A stretch of 64,000 nucleotides of DNA. It comes from Gillisella taibaishanensis. GTDB taxonomy: Bacteria; Pseudomonadota; Alphaproteobacteria; Rhizobiales; Rhizobiaceae. Both the position numbers and the translations under genes were made by a program. The number at the start of each line of letters is the position of its first letter. The stretch's first letter is position 1. The DNA lies in contig NZ_MKIN01000021.1 of the NCBI RefSeq assembly GCF_001938985.1, forward strand, positions 434,001 to 498,000, written 5' to 3'. Under the pieces are notes generated by a model. That model saw only the letters and a program-made list of their open reading frames with translations, ran no database searches and was not told the DNA's origin. Shown here in pieces: positions 9,019 through 17,170 of this stretch.

Positions 9019-9968
9019 CGCATCTGCTCCCCGAACACATCCAGAAGCGCCAGATTGGCAGAACTGTTGATGGTGCAGATCTGCGACCCGGTGCAGGAAT
9101 GGCGCGGCTGGTCGATCAGGATCTCGCCCTGTTTCAGAAGCCGGGTCCAGAGATCGCCGCCGTAATCGGGACGAGAATAATCGCCCGTCACATCGGCGCC
9201 GATAATCCGGTGACGCGCGCCGATCTCGCTGATGATCGACAAAACATAGGCCATCTGCATGCGGCCCTGGTCCCAATTGGTCACGGCATCGCCTTCGACC
9301 AGAACGTCCTTGTCGACGGTGACATAGACGCTTTCAGTGGTGATGGAGGCAAGCAGGCGGTCGAGAAAATTCATCTCGCCGATGTCTTCGATCGTGTTCC
9401 AGTGCAGGGCGCGGGCCTGCTGCCGGTAGGATTGCCCGGCGCCGTAATCGGCCTTTACCCGGCTTGGCGGATGCGCATAGGGGTAAAGCTCCAGCCGGCC
9501 GCTTGCCAGGAGGTCGAGATTGGCACCCTTACGCTCCGGCCGCTCAAGATCGTTGCTGCAGACGCCGATCGTCACGACCTTTTCGATCTGCCGGTTGGAG
9601 AGCGTGCGGTTTACCCAGGAGCCGCAGTGCATGCCGCCGTCGAAATGCACCCAATCGGGGTGGTTGTCGATATGAATAACCGTGACTTGGTCGCTCGTGT
9701 TTTCCAGCGCCTGCTCGATCAACAGCGCCGAAACATGGTGGAAATCGCCCGAGCCCATGAAGCAAAGCCGGGGCTCGGCAGACTTCGACCGTCGTGCACG
9801 ACCGAGATCGCGCCATAACGCATCCAATGCGGCTTGGCGGCCCCAAAGACGGACCGCCCTGCCATTTTGTTTTTCATCGAGTTCGTACGCACCCGCCATC
9901 TTGCAGGAGCGCACGAATTCGGGCTGCAACTCCAGCGCGTCATCGAGATGAAGAAGCAGAACTTGCAC
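9015..9968 (-). CDS. Divergent arginase/ureohydrolase-fold protein
   Basis: A 317-residue protein with a degenerate but complete ureohydrolase metal site: GDFHH (74-78) for the GGDHS motif, DNHPD (101-105) for DAHxD, and VDKD (218-221) for the SxDxD motif. Arginase relatives hydrolyse guanidino or amide C-N bonds using two Mn ions. The flanking sequence is far from arginase, agmatinase or formiminoglutamase, so the substrate is not assigned. It overlaps the downstream SMR-like gene by four bases and lies four bases after the aminotransferase. A role in releasing or trimming an amine is plausible. Confidence 0.72.
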   Translation of the reverse strand: MQVLLLHLDDALELQPEFVRSCKMAGAYELDEKQNGRAVRLWGRQAALDALWRDLGRARRSKSAEPRLCFMGSGDFHHVSALLIEQALENTSDQVTVIHIDNHPDWVHFDGGMHCGSWVNRTLSNRQIEKVVTIGVCSNDLERPERKGANLDLLASGRLELYPYAHPPSRVKADYGAGQSYRQQARALHWNTIEDIGEMNFLDRLLASITTESVYVTVDKDVLVEGDAVTNWDQGRMQMAYVLSIISEIGARHRIIGADVTGDYSRPDYGGDLWTRLLKQGEILIDQPRHSCTGSQICTINSSANLALLDVFGEQMR

Positions 9969-9972
9969 GGTA

Positions 9973-11385
9973 CTATCTCCGGGCGGCGCGGGTCAGCAGC
10001 TGATCGAGCAGGTTGAGCGCCATGTCGATTTCGCTGTGGCTGATCATCAGGTTCGGGGCGAGCGTGATGACATTCTTGTGGTAACCGCCGACGTCGAGCA
10101 CCAGGCCGTGGGCCTTGCCTTCGAAAACGAGATCACCCTTCATGCCTTCGTCCGACATCCAGTCGAGCGTTGCCTTATCGGGCGTGAAGCCGTCCTCCTT
10201 GCAGATTTCCATGCGCAGTGCGAGGCCGAGACCGTCGACATCGCCGACGATCTTGTGGCGCTTTTCAAGCTGCTTCAGGCCATCGAGGAAACGAGCACCC
10301 TTTTCCATGACGCTGGCGCCGAAATCACCCTCGCTCACCATTTTCATGGTTTCGAGCGCAACGGCCGTGCCCATCGGATTGGAGGCAAAGGTGGAGTGTG
10401 TCGAACCGGGCGGGAAGATCGTCGGGTTGATCATTTCCTCGCGAGCCCAAACGCCCGACAACGGGTTCAAGCCGTTGGTGATCGCCTTGCCGAACACGAG
10501 AACGTCAGGCGACACGCCAAAGTGCTCGATCGACCACAGCTTGCCGGTGCGGTACACGCCCATCTGGATCTCGTCGACGACCATGAGGATGCCGTGGTCG
10601 TCGAGAACCTTCTTGATCCCGGTGAAGAAGTTCATCGGCGGGATGACATAGCCGCCGGTGCCCTGGATCGGCTCGACATAGAAAGCTGCATATTCGGATT
10701 TGCCGGCCTTGGGATCCCAGACGCCATTATATTCGCTTTCGAACAGGCGGGCGAATTTCTGAACGCAGGCCTCGCCATACTCTTCCTTCGACATGCCCTT
10801 GGGGCCGCGGAAGTGATAGGGGAATTCGATGAACTGGGCGCGGTCGCCGAAATGGCCGTACCGGCGGCGGTAGCGATAGCTCGAGGTGATGGCGCTGGCG
10901 CCGAGCGTACGGCCGTGATAGCCGCCTTCGAACGCAAACATCAGGCTCTTGCCGCCGGTGTAATTGCGCACCAGCTTCAGCGAGTCTTCAATAGCCTGCG
11001 AGCCACCGACATTGAAATGCACCCGGCCCTTGTGGCCGAACTTCTGCTCCGCATCGCGGGCGATCAGTGCCGCAAGCTCGACCTTTTCGCGGTGCAGATA
11101 TTGCGAGGCAACCTGCGGCAGCTGATCGAGCTGGCGGTGCGCCGCATTGTTCAGGCGCTCGTTGCGATAGCCGAAGTTGACGGCGGAATACCACATCTGG
11201 AGATCGAGAAACGGCGTCTGGCTGGCGTCGTAGACGAAGGAGCCTTCGCAACCTTCAAAGAATTTCGGCTTATCCGTATAGTGGACGGTATCGCCATGCG
11301 AACAATAGAGATTTTCGAGTTCTCTCAGTTCGTCTTCCGAAGGCAAGGCCGGAGCCTGTTCGGCAATCTTGAGCGTTGAACGCAT
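9973..11385 (-). CDS. Class III PLP-dependent aminotransferase
   Basis: Fold-type I omega-aminotransferase of 470 residues. The PLP-phosphate region NVGGSQAIEDSLKL is near 125-138, EGGYHGRT at 153-160, the conserved DEIQ at 271-274, and the Schiff-base lysine in VFGKAITNG is K300. Relatives such as GabT, PatA and ornithine/diaminobutyrate aminotransferases transfer an amino group to an aldehyde or ketone. It follows the HAD-IB gene by 10 bases and precedes the arginase-like gene by four. It is likely the step that introduces or removes the amine in this operon's product. Confidence 0.9.
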   Translation of the reverse strand: MRSTLKIAEQAPALPSEDELRELENLYCSHGDTVHYTDKPKFFEGCEGSFVYDASQTPFLDLQMWYSAVNFGYRNERLNNAAHRQLDQLPQVASQYLHREKVELAALIARDAEQKFGHKGRVHFNVGGSQAIEDSLKLVRNYTGGKSLMFAFEGGYHGRTLGASAITSSYRYRRRYGHFGDRAQFIEFPYHFRGPKGMSKEEYGEACVQKFARLFESEYNGVWDPKAGKSEYAAFYVEPIQGTGGYVIPPMNFFTGIKKVLDDHGILMVVDEIQMGVYRTGKLWSIEHFGVSPDVLVFGKAITNGLNPLSGVWAREEMINPTIFPPGSTHSTFASNPMGTAVALETMKMVSEGDFGASVMEKGARFLDGLKQLEKRHKIVGDVDGLGLALRMEICKEDGFTPDKATLDWMSDEGMKGDLVFEGKAHGLVLDVGGYHKNVITLAPNLMISHSEIDMALNLLDQLLTRAARR

Positions 11386-11395
11386 TCTAAGTTTC

Positions 11396-12151
11396 CTATG
11401 CTATTTTCGATGCAGGAACAGTTGTCACGGCAGAGCCGGCCTTGGCGGCTTGCGCCTTGGATGCGCTCGTCTTGCCGAACTGGGCAGTGACGAGTGAAAC
11501 CGGGGCCTTGGTCACCAGGGACTGGAGCGCTGCGGTGATGTCGTGGAAATCGCTGTAGGCGATGAAGGGAATCCGGTTGTCCCGGCAATGAACAGCGAGC
11601 TTCGACTTGGCGAAGATCAGCTTGGCGGCCCGGCTGGACACGCAGAAATCCGAGCGTCCGTCACCGATATAAATGTGGTCGGCATCACCGGCGCGGATGA
11701 TATTGCATTTGCAAACGCCGGAGCCGGTTTGGCAATGGGCGCTGGCAAAGGGATGGTCGAGATCGAATTCCGAAGAGATTTCGGCTGCCGGCCTGAGCAT
11801 CCGGTTGGCAAACACCTCGATATCATCGACCCCGTGATGGCTGAGCACCCGACGGATGAAATAGTCGACGCCGTCACTGACGACGGTCAGGCGGATGCCG
11901 TTTTCGATGCAGAAGCGGCGAAAGGCCAGGAAACCGGGATCGATCTCGACAGTGGCAAGAAACTGGTCGATATCCTGACGCTGGCCCTGCAGCAGGCGGA
12001 TCTGTGCCCGCATGCATTCAGCCGAGTTGATTTCACCGGCTTCCCACTGGGCCTCGAGATCATGCCATTCCGGCAGGGCGAACCGCTCGAGCACGAGGTC
12101 GGTCACATCCTGCTTGGAAATCGTGCCGTCAAAATCGCAAAACGCTTGCAT
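11396..12151 (-). CDS. HAD-IB phosphatase, MtnX-like
   Basis: Cytosolic HAD-superfamily IB phosphatase of 251 residues, first gene of the eight-gene operon. Motif I is DFDGT (near residue 7), motif II is in VVSDG, and motif IV is GDGRSD. A Cys-rich CQTGSGVCKC insertion sits between. Relatives include MtnX and phosphoserine phosphatase. The last 35 residues are an Ala/Ser/Lys-rich tail. The Shine-Dalgarno AAGGA lies six bases before the ATG. It presumably removes phosphate from a small precursor ahead of the aminotransferase step, which is inference from gene order. Confidence 0.82.
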   Translation of the reverse strand: MQAFCDFDGTISKQDVTDLVLERFALPEWHDLEAQWEAGEINSAECMRAQIRLLQGQRQDIDQFLATVEIDPGFLAFRRFCIENGIRLTVVSDGVDYFIRRVLSHHGVDDIEVFANRMLRPAAEISSEFDLDHPFASAHCQTGSGVCKCNIIRAGDADHIYIGDGRSDFCVSSRAAKLIFAKSKLAVHCRDNRIPFIAYSDFHDITAALQSLVTKAPVSLVTAQFGKTSASKAQAAKAGSAVTTVPASKIA

Positions 12152-12192
12152 GGTCGTTCCTTCATCTTGTGAGGGAACTTTAGAAGCGTCAC

Positions 12193-12225
12193 CTGAAAGC
12201 TGGATTAGGCGAAAATGAACTGAAA
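12193..12225 (-). promoter_or_regulatory. Candidate response-regulator direct repeats
   Basis: In the 158-bp gap between the kinase gene and the HAD-IB operon, the minus strand carries TTTCAGTTCAT (12225-12215) followed directly by TTTCGCCTAAT (12214-12204), an 11-bp repeat period, and another TTTCAG at 12198-12193. OmpR-type regulators usually bind direct repeats at that period. It is the natural target for the adjacent regulator at 13690-14346. The call rests on visual matching only. Confidence 0.35.
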
Positions 12226-12309
12226 CTTAAAGCGCGTCTTTTTTTGGTGCTAACGTTCGGAGCTGCAGCAGAAATTAAGATTATCTATTGTAATCAATAT
12301 GATGATACG

Positions 12310-13686
12310 TCATATCTTTCTGCGTTCGGGAACGATCAGATCCATGCGCAGGCCGTAGCCCCATTCGGGAACGCCAAGCCCGATCTCGACCGAAAGACGC
12401 GACGCGATGGCAGCAGCGATGGCAAGTCCGAGACCTGTGCCCTCGCGCTCGGTGGTGGGCAACCGATAAAACTGCTGGAAGACCATGTCGCGATGCTCGA
12501 CCGGAATGCCGGGGCCACTGTCATTGACCGAGACACTCCAGCCGGCATCCTGACGCGCGATCGCAACCTCGATCATCCCGCCATCGGGGGAATATTTAAT
12601 GGCATTGTCGATGATATTGTCGATCATCATTCGCAGCAGAGTGCTGTCTGTCGCCACTACGGCCTCTTCGTCACCAGAAAGGGCCACCTGCAGATGGCGG
12701 TCATTGAATACCCGTCCGAAATCCGCAAGCACCTTGGCGACCAGATCGAAGAGATTGGTTTGGTCCAGACTGAGCGGCTGATGACTGACGCGCGCCAGAT
12801 TGAGCATTTGCTCGATCAGATGCATGGCCCGGTCGTTGCTGGCGGTCAGGTCCTTCATCAGCGCCTGGCGCTCGTCCTCGCTATCGGAGCGCTCGATCAA
12901 TTGCAAAAGAAGCTTGATCCCCGCCTGGGGCGTACGCAGCTGATGGGCGGCGAGATCGGCAAAGCGGCGCTCGAGCGTCAGGGAAATCCGCAGTTTCTCC
13001 ATGAATTGGTTCAGCGAGCCGACGAGCGGAATGAGGTCCCGGGGCAGGTCGACCGTCGGGATCGGCGACAGGTCGTCAGGTGTGCGCGAACGGATCTGGC
13101 GCACCAGCCCCTGGATATGGCTCAGACCATTGTTGATGACGAACCAGACCAGAGCCGCAATCGCCGGCACCAGGATCATCAGCGGAAAGGACAGATTCAA
13201 AATGATATTGGCGACCAGGCCATCGCGTAGCGCCATCTTTTCGGCGACTTCGATGGTGACGCCAGAGTCTGGAACCGGCAGGGCATAGACCCGCCAGGCC
13301 TCACCATTCAGCTTGTAATTGGAAAAGCCGCGCTTGAATTCGGGCACCGACTCCGGAAAGGAATTGCTGCTCACCATGACGATATGGCCGCCCTTCCAGG
13401 CGCGAAAGGCATGAGCATCGGCGTAGTCGTCTGCGTCCTCGTTCAGGGACAGCTGATCGTCCATGTTGAAATCGAGGTCGGGGATCTGGATGACCGGCCG
13501 GTCGTTATTCTTGGCCAGCGGCCGGTGGAGCAGGACCCAAAGCGTATTGGCGTCGTTGATCAGTTCCGCATCATAGATATTTTCAATCTCGCGGTCGGCG
13601 CTGCGATAGGCAAACAGGCCGACAAGCACGATGGTGATGATCAGCGTCGGTAGAATTCTTAGAAATAGTCTTTGGCTAAGGGTCAC
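12310..13686 (-). CDS. Sensor histidine kinase (QseC/PmrB/TctE type)
   Basis: Inner-membrane sensor kinase of 458 residues. Helix 1 is at about 9-27, a periplasmic domain runs from about 28 to 158, helix 2 is at about 160-185, then HAMP-like, dimerisation and ATPase domains. The phospho-acceptor His248 lies in AHQLRTP. The ATPase domain has DNIIDNAIKYSP (N box), DSGPGIP (G1) and GTGLGLAIA (G2). Residues 70-92 are strongly acidic (nine Asp/Glu), reminiscent of cation-sensing patches. It follows the regulator gene by three bases. Being next to the lipid-like operon, it probably senses the envelope or a cationic ligand. Confidence 0.92.
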   Translation of the reverse strand: MTLSQRLFLRILPTLIITIVLVGLFAYRSADREIENIYDAELINDANTLWVLLHRPLAKNNDRPVIQIPDLDFNMDDQLSLNEDADDYADAHAFRAWKGGHIVMVSSNSFPESVPEFKRGFSNYKLNGEAWRVYALPVPDSGVTIEVAEKMALRDGLVANIILNLSFPLMILVPAIAALVWFVINNGLSHIQGLVRQIRSRTPDDLSPIPTVDLPRDLIPLVGSLNQFMEKLRISLTLERRFADLAAHQLRTPQAGIKLLLQLIERSDSEDERQALMKDLTASNDRAMHLIEQMLNLARVSHQPLSLDQTNLFDLVAKVLADFGRVFNDRHLQVALSGDEEAVVATDSTLLRMMIDNIIDNAIKYSPDGGMIEVAIARQDAGWSVSVNDSGPGIPVEHRDMVFQQFYRLPTTEREGTGLGLAIAAAIASRLSVEIGLGVPEWGYGLRMDLIVPERRKI

Positions 13687-13689
13687 GTC

Positions 13690-14346
13690 TTACCGTTCGA
13701 CCATATAGCCGACGCCTCTGATGGATTTTATGAAATCAGCCCCGAGCTTCTTGCGAAGGCTGTAGATGGTCACTTCGATGGTATTGCTTTCGACCATGGC
13801 TGAGAGATCGTAGAGTGCGTATTCGATATCGCTTTTGGTAACGTATCGGCCGGCGCGCTCCATCAGTAGCTTCAGAAGGTGAAACTCCTTGCCAGCGACA
13901 TGCAAGGTTACGCCATTCTGCCGGGCAATCATCGCCGACGGATCGAGCTCGACATTGCCGCAGCGGATGAGCGTCTCGGTCCGCCCCTCATAGCGACGCG
14001 CAAGCGCCCTGACCCGTGCCAAAAGTTCGTCGAGATCGAAGGGCTTGACCAGATAGTCGTCGGCACCCTCATCCAGTCCTTCGACCCTGGAGCGAACACT
14101 ATCGAGCGCCGTCAGCAGCAGAACTGGAACCTTATTGCCGCTGGCGCGCAGCGTTCTCACCACATCAAAGCCGCTCGCCTTCGGCAGGTTCACGTCAAGA
14201 ATGACCACGGCATAATTATTATCGCGGATCGCTTCGAGCCCGGATTCGCCGTCACGCATCAGATCGACGCCATAGGCATGTTTTTCGAAAGCCTTCTTCA
14301 GGGAAGACCCAAGAATAACATCGTCTTCAACGACCAGGATGCGCAA
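13690..14346 (-). CDS. OmpR-family response regulator
   Basis: Transcription regulator with a receiver domain (residues 1-115; acidic pair E7/D8/D9, phospho-acceptor D51 in VILDVNLP, Lys near 101 in LVKPF) and a C-terminal winged helix ending SIRGVGYMVER. The frame continues to 14523, but family proteins begin exactly at RILVVEDD. TTG 14346, with an AGG eight bases upstream, gives a normal 218-residue protein and is used as start. It is the first gene of the two-component pair and probably controls the operon at 5361-12151. Confidence 0.9.
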   Translation of the reverse strand: MRILVVEDDVILGSSLKKAFEKHAYGVDLMRDGESGLEAIRDNNYAVVILDVNLPKASGFDVVRTLRASGNKVPVLLLTALDSVRSRVEGLDEGADDYLVKPFDLDELLARVRALARRYEGRTETLIRCGNVELDPSAMIARQNGVTLHVAGKEFHLLKLLMERAGRYVTKSDIEYALYDLSAMVESNTIEVTIYSLRKKLGADFIKSIRGVGYMVER

Positions 14347-14482
14347 TGCCGGTACCTGCCAATCAATCTGTCGAGTTCCGGCCCCCAATAAAGCAAAGGT
14401 GCGCCGCGACATCATTCTACTGCACAGATTCACCGTCAAATCGAGTCCCAAATCACCAATTGGTATGCTGCTCGGCTTTGGC

Positions 14483-15076
14483 TCACAGTGACTTGACCGA
14501 CTTGGCGCCTTTCGTGTCCGCACTTTTTGTCAGCCCGGTATCGAGTCTCGCGATCAGAGACGGCAGGTCCGTGATCTGCTCGATGGTATAATCGGGAATT
14601 TCATCCTCGCAGGCCGGGACATGGCTGCGCAGCGTGGACCACTTCAGGAACACCGAGGTCATGCCCATGTGGTTTGCCCCGAGAATGTCACGCGACAGAT
14701 TGTTGCCGACCATGACCACGTCCCCTGCCCTGTCCTCTCCGAGGCCAATAGCAGCGAGCGCCGCGCGAAACATAGCCGGGTCCGGCTTGTGCACGCCGAC
14801 ACGCTCGGAAATCACATGGTGGGAGAAATGCTGCCAGAGGCCGCGCGGTTTCAACACGTTTTCGAAGGTCGCGACCGGGCCATCGGCGACCAGCACAAGC
14901 ACATGCCCCATGCGCTTCAGCGTTTCGACCACGGTATCGGCGCCCGGTATCAACTCTGCGCTGACCACGATCTCGCTGTCCGCAAGCTTCACTTCGCTGC
15001 GTTCATCGACAAGCGTGTCGCCGCAATCGAGGAAGATAGCGGCAAGGCGCCGCGCGTTGCCTTTCTGTTCGTTCAT
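14483..15076 (-). CDS. HAD-superfamily hydrolase
   Basis: Cytosolic HAD-like phosphatase of 197 residues at the 3' end of the Dpp-type transporter operon. Motif I is FLDCGDTL (Asp nucleophile kept; the second Asp of DxD is Gly), motif III is in VHKPDP and motif IV is VGNNLSRD. Motif II is the atypical VADG. ATG 15076 is four bases after the ATPase stop; a longer start at 15091 would overlap it. The substrate is probably a sugar phosphate or other product of the imported compound, from position only. Confidence 0.75.
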   Translation of the reverse strand: MNEQKGNARRLAAIFLDCGDTLVDERSEVKLADSEIVVSAELIPGADTVVETLKRMGHVLVLVADGPVATFENVLKPRGLWQHFSHHVISERVGVHKPDPAMFRAALAAIGLGEDRAGDVVMVGNNLSRDILGANHMGMTSVFLKWSTLRSHVPACEDEIPDYTIEQITDLPSLIARLDTGLTKSADTKGAKSVKSL

Positions 15077-15080
15077 CGTC

Positions 15081-16115
15081 TTACCGCACACCTGCCAGGG
15101 TCAGCTCCGCCGCCCGGTGGCAGCGCACCGCATTGCCGCCAGGGGTGAGCGCTTCCAGAGGCGGTTCCACCTGTCGGCAGAGGTCGGTCGCATAGGGACA
15201 GCGCGGATGAAAGACGCAGCCGGAGGGAGGCTTGGCGGCGTTCGGAATTTCGCCCTTCAGGATGATGCGTTTCTTGGCGGCGTTAGCGCGCGGATCGGGC
15301 TGCGGCACGGAAGACAGCAGCGCTTCCGTGTAGGGATGGCGCGGCCTGTCGAACAGGCTTGCAGTATCAGCGATTTCCATCAGTCGGCCGAGATACATAA
15401 CGCCAATACGGTTGGCGATATGCTCGACCATTGAAAGATCATGGGTGATGAACAAATAGGTCAGCCCGAACTGGTCCTGCAGATCCTGCATCAGATTGAC
15501 GACCTGGGCAGCGACCGACACATCCAGCGCCGAGACCGCTTCATCGGCAGCAATGAAGGTCGGATTGACGGCAAGCGCCCGGGCAATGCCGATGCGCTGG
15601 CGCTGGCCACCGGAAAAGGCATGCGGATAACGGCTCATAAATTCGGGCCTCAGCCCGACGAGTTTCAAGAGTTCGGCCACCCGATCCTCGATTTCCGACC
15701 GTGCCACCTTCTTGTTGATCAACGGTTCGCCGATGATCTCCAGCAGCCGCAGGCGCGGATTGAGCGAGGAGTACGGGTCCTGAAAGATCATCTGGACTTC
15801 GTCACGTAGCGCCCTCATATCGGCGCTCTCGGCCTTGGCGATGTCGATCAGCGTCCCGTCCCGGCGCCGGAAAGTCACCCGGCCCTCGGTCACGGGAAAA
15901 GCGCGAAGCAAAAGCCGCGCCACCGTCGACTTGCCCGAGCCGCTCTCGCCAACGAGGCCGAGCGTCTCGCCCTTGCGCAGCTGGAAGCTGACATTTTCGA
16001 CGGCGCGGACCGCGCCCGTCTGACGGCCGAAAAAGCCGGAATGAATAGGGAAATGCTTCTTGAGGTCGACCACATCCATCAGCAGGTCAGGTGCGAGTGT
16101 CAGATCGGTCATCAT
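15081..16115 (-). CDS. ABC transporter ATPase, DppF/OppF type
   Basis: Nucleotide-binding subunit of 344 residues: Walker [11 protein letters not shown]-loop in MIFQDPYSSLNPR, signature FSGGQRQR, Walker B IAADEAVSALD (Pro of the common DEP is Ala) and H-loop THD. The C-terminal oligopeptide-type extension has CVFHPRCPYATDLC. It is paired with the ATPase at 16112-17170 by a four-base overlap and powers the permeases at 17167-19302. The SBP size and the sugar-related neighbours suggest an oligosaccharide rather than a peptide. Confidence 0.92.
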   Translation of the reverse strand: MMTDLTLAPDLLMDVVDLKKHFPIHSGFFGRQTGAVRAVENVSFQLRKGETLGLVGESGSGKSTVARLLLRAFPVTEGRVTFRRRDGTLIDIAKAESADMRALRDEVQMIFQDPYSSLNPRLRLLEIIGEPLINKKVARSEIEDRVAELLKLVGLRPEFMSRYPHAFSGGQRQRIGIARALAVNPTFIAADEAVSALDVSVAAQVVNLMQDLQDQFGLTYLFITHDLSMVEHIANRIGVMYLGRLMEIADTASLFDRPRHPYTEALLSSVPQPDPRANAAKKRIILKGEIPNAAKPPSGCVFHPRCPYATDLCRQVEPPLEALTPGGNAVRCHRAAELTLAGVR

Positions 16116-17170
16116 ACGGCACTCCCGGTTTCGAGATTCCGGGCCTTGATCGCTTCAGCGACCACATGGCAGCGGGCCGTGCGCTGATCGTCGATCCGGG
16201 TAATCGGCGGATAGATCCGGCGACAGTCTTCATGAGAGGCGAGCCCGCAGCGCGGATGGAAGACGCAGCCGCCCGGCAGGTTGAACGGATCGGGGATCAT
16301 ACCGGGAATGGTGTTGAGCCGGTGTTGTTTTGCCGCGCCGAGCCTCGGGATCGAATTCAGCAGCGCCTTGGTATAGGGATGTTGCGGATCGTAGAAAATA
16401 TCCTCGGTCCGCCCGGTTTCCACGACATTGCCGAGATACATCACCGACACACGGTCGGCGATATCGGCGACCACGCCGAAATTATGGGTGATGAAGATGA
16501 TCGACATGCCGAGTTCGGCCTTCAGCTCCTTCAGGAGGTCGAGGATCTGCGCTTCTGTCGTCACATCCAGCGCCGTCGTCGGCTCGTCGGCAATCAGCAC
16601 CTGCGGTCGGCAGGCGAGCGCGATGGCGATCATCGCACGCTGGCGCATGCCGCCGGACAGCTGGTGGGGATAGCTGCGCATCATCTCGTCGATGCGCGGC
16701 AGCCGGACCATGTCGAGCACTTCGCGTGCCCGTTTTCCGGCCTCACGCTTGCCACCCTGGCTGTGCAACAGAATTGGCGTCATCACCTGATGGCCAATGG
16801 TATGCACCGGCGACAGCGCCGTCATCGGCTCCTGAAAAATCATGCCAATCCGCCCGCCGCGCAACGCCCGCATCTCACGGCTCTGGCGGTCGAGCTTGGC
16901 AATGTCGGTCACCTTGCCGGCATCGCCGTTGAACAGGATGCGGCCATCGGCGATCTTGCCGGACTTGGGCAGCAATTGCATCAGCGCCCTGACCGTAATC
17001 GACTTGCCCGATCCACTCTCGCCGACGACGCCGAGCACTTCGCCCGGCATCAGCGACAGGCTGACCCCGTCCACCGCCTTTACGATGCCTTCGCGGACAT
17101 GGAAGTGAACTTTGAGATTGTCGATCTCGATGACAGGCTTCTTGCTCTCTTCGGGCATGGCTCGCCTCAC
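16112..17170 (-). CDS. ABC transporter ATPase, DppD/OppD type
   Basis: Second nucleotide-binding subunit of 352 residues. Walker A is GESGSGKS, the Q-loop is in [13 protein letters not shown], the signature is LSGGMRQR, Walker B is [11 protein letters not shown] and the H-loop is in FITHNFG. The C-terminal extension carries [15 protein letters not shown]. It overlaps the upstream permease and downstream ATPase genes by four bases each, fixing its place in the operon. Confidence 0.92.
   Translation of the reverse strand: MRRAMPEESKKPVIEIDNLKVHFHVREGIVKAVDGVSLSLMPGEVLGVVGESGSGKSITVRALMQLLPKSGKIADGRILFNGDAGKVTDIAKLDRQSREMRALRGGRIGMIFQEPMTALSPVHTIGHQVMTPILLHSQGGKREAGKRAREVLDMVRLPRIDEMMRSYPHQLSGGMRQRAMIAIALACRPQVLIADEPTTALDVTTEAQILDLLKELKAELGMSIIFITHNFGVVADIADRVSVMYLGNVVETGRTEDIFYDPQHPYTKALLNSIPRLGAAKQHRLNTIPGMIPDPFNLPGGCVFHPRCGLASHEDCRRIYPPITRIDDQRTARCHVVAEAIKARNLETGSAV

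Noticed and set aside
9019..9276. N-terminal extension of the SMR-like gene
   Set aside because: Arg-rich sequence in another frame of the arginase-like gene; ATGA coupling at 9018 is preferred.
10036..11379. 447-codon plus-strand frame opposite the aminotransferase
   Set aside because: Antisense shadow; the minus strand shows full PLP motifs.
12244..13230. 328-codon plus-strand frame opposite the sensor kinase
   Set aside because: Antisense to intact kinase domains.
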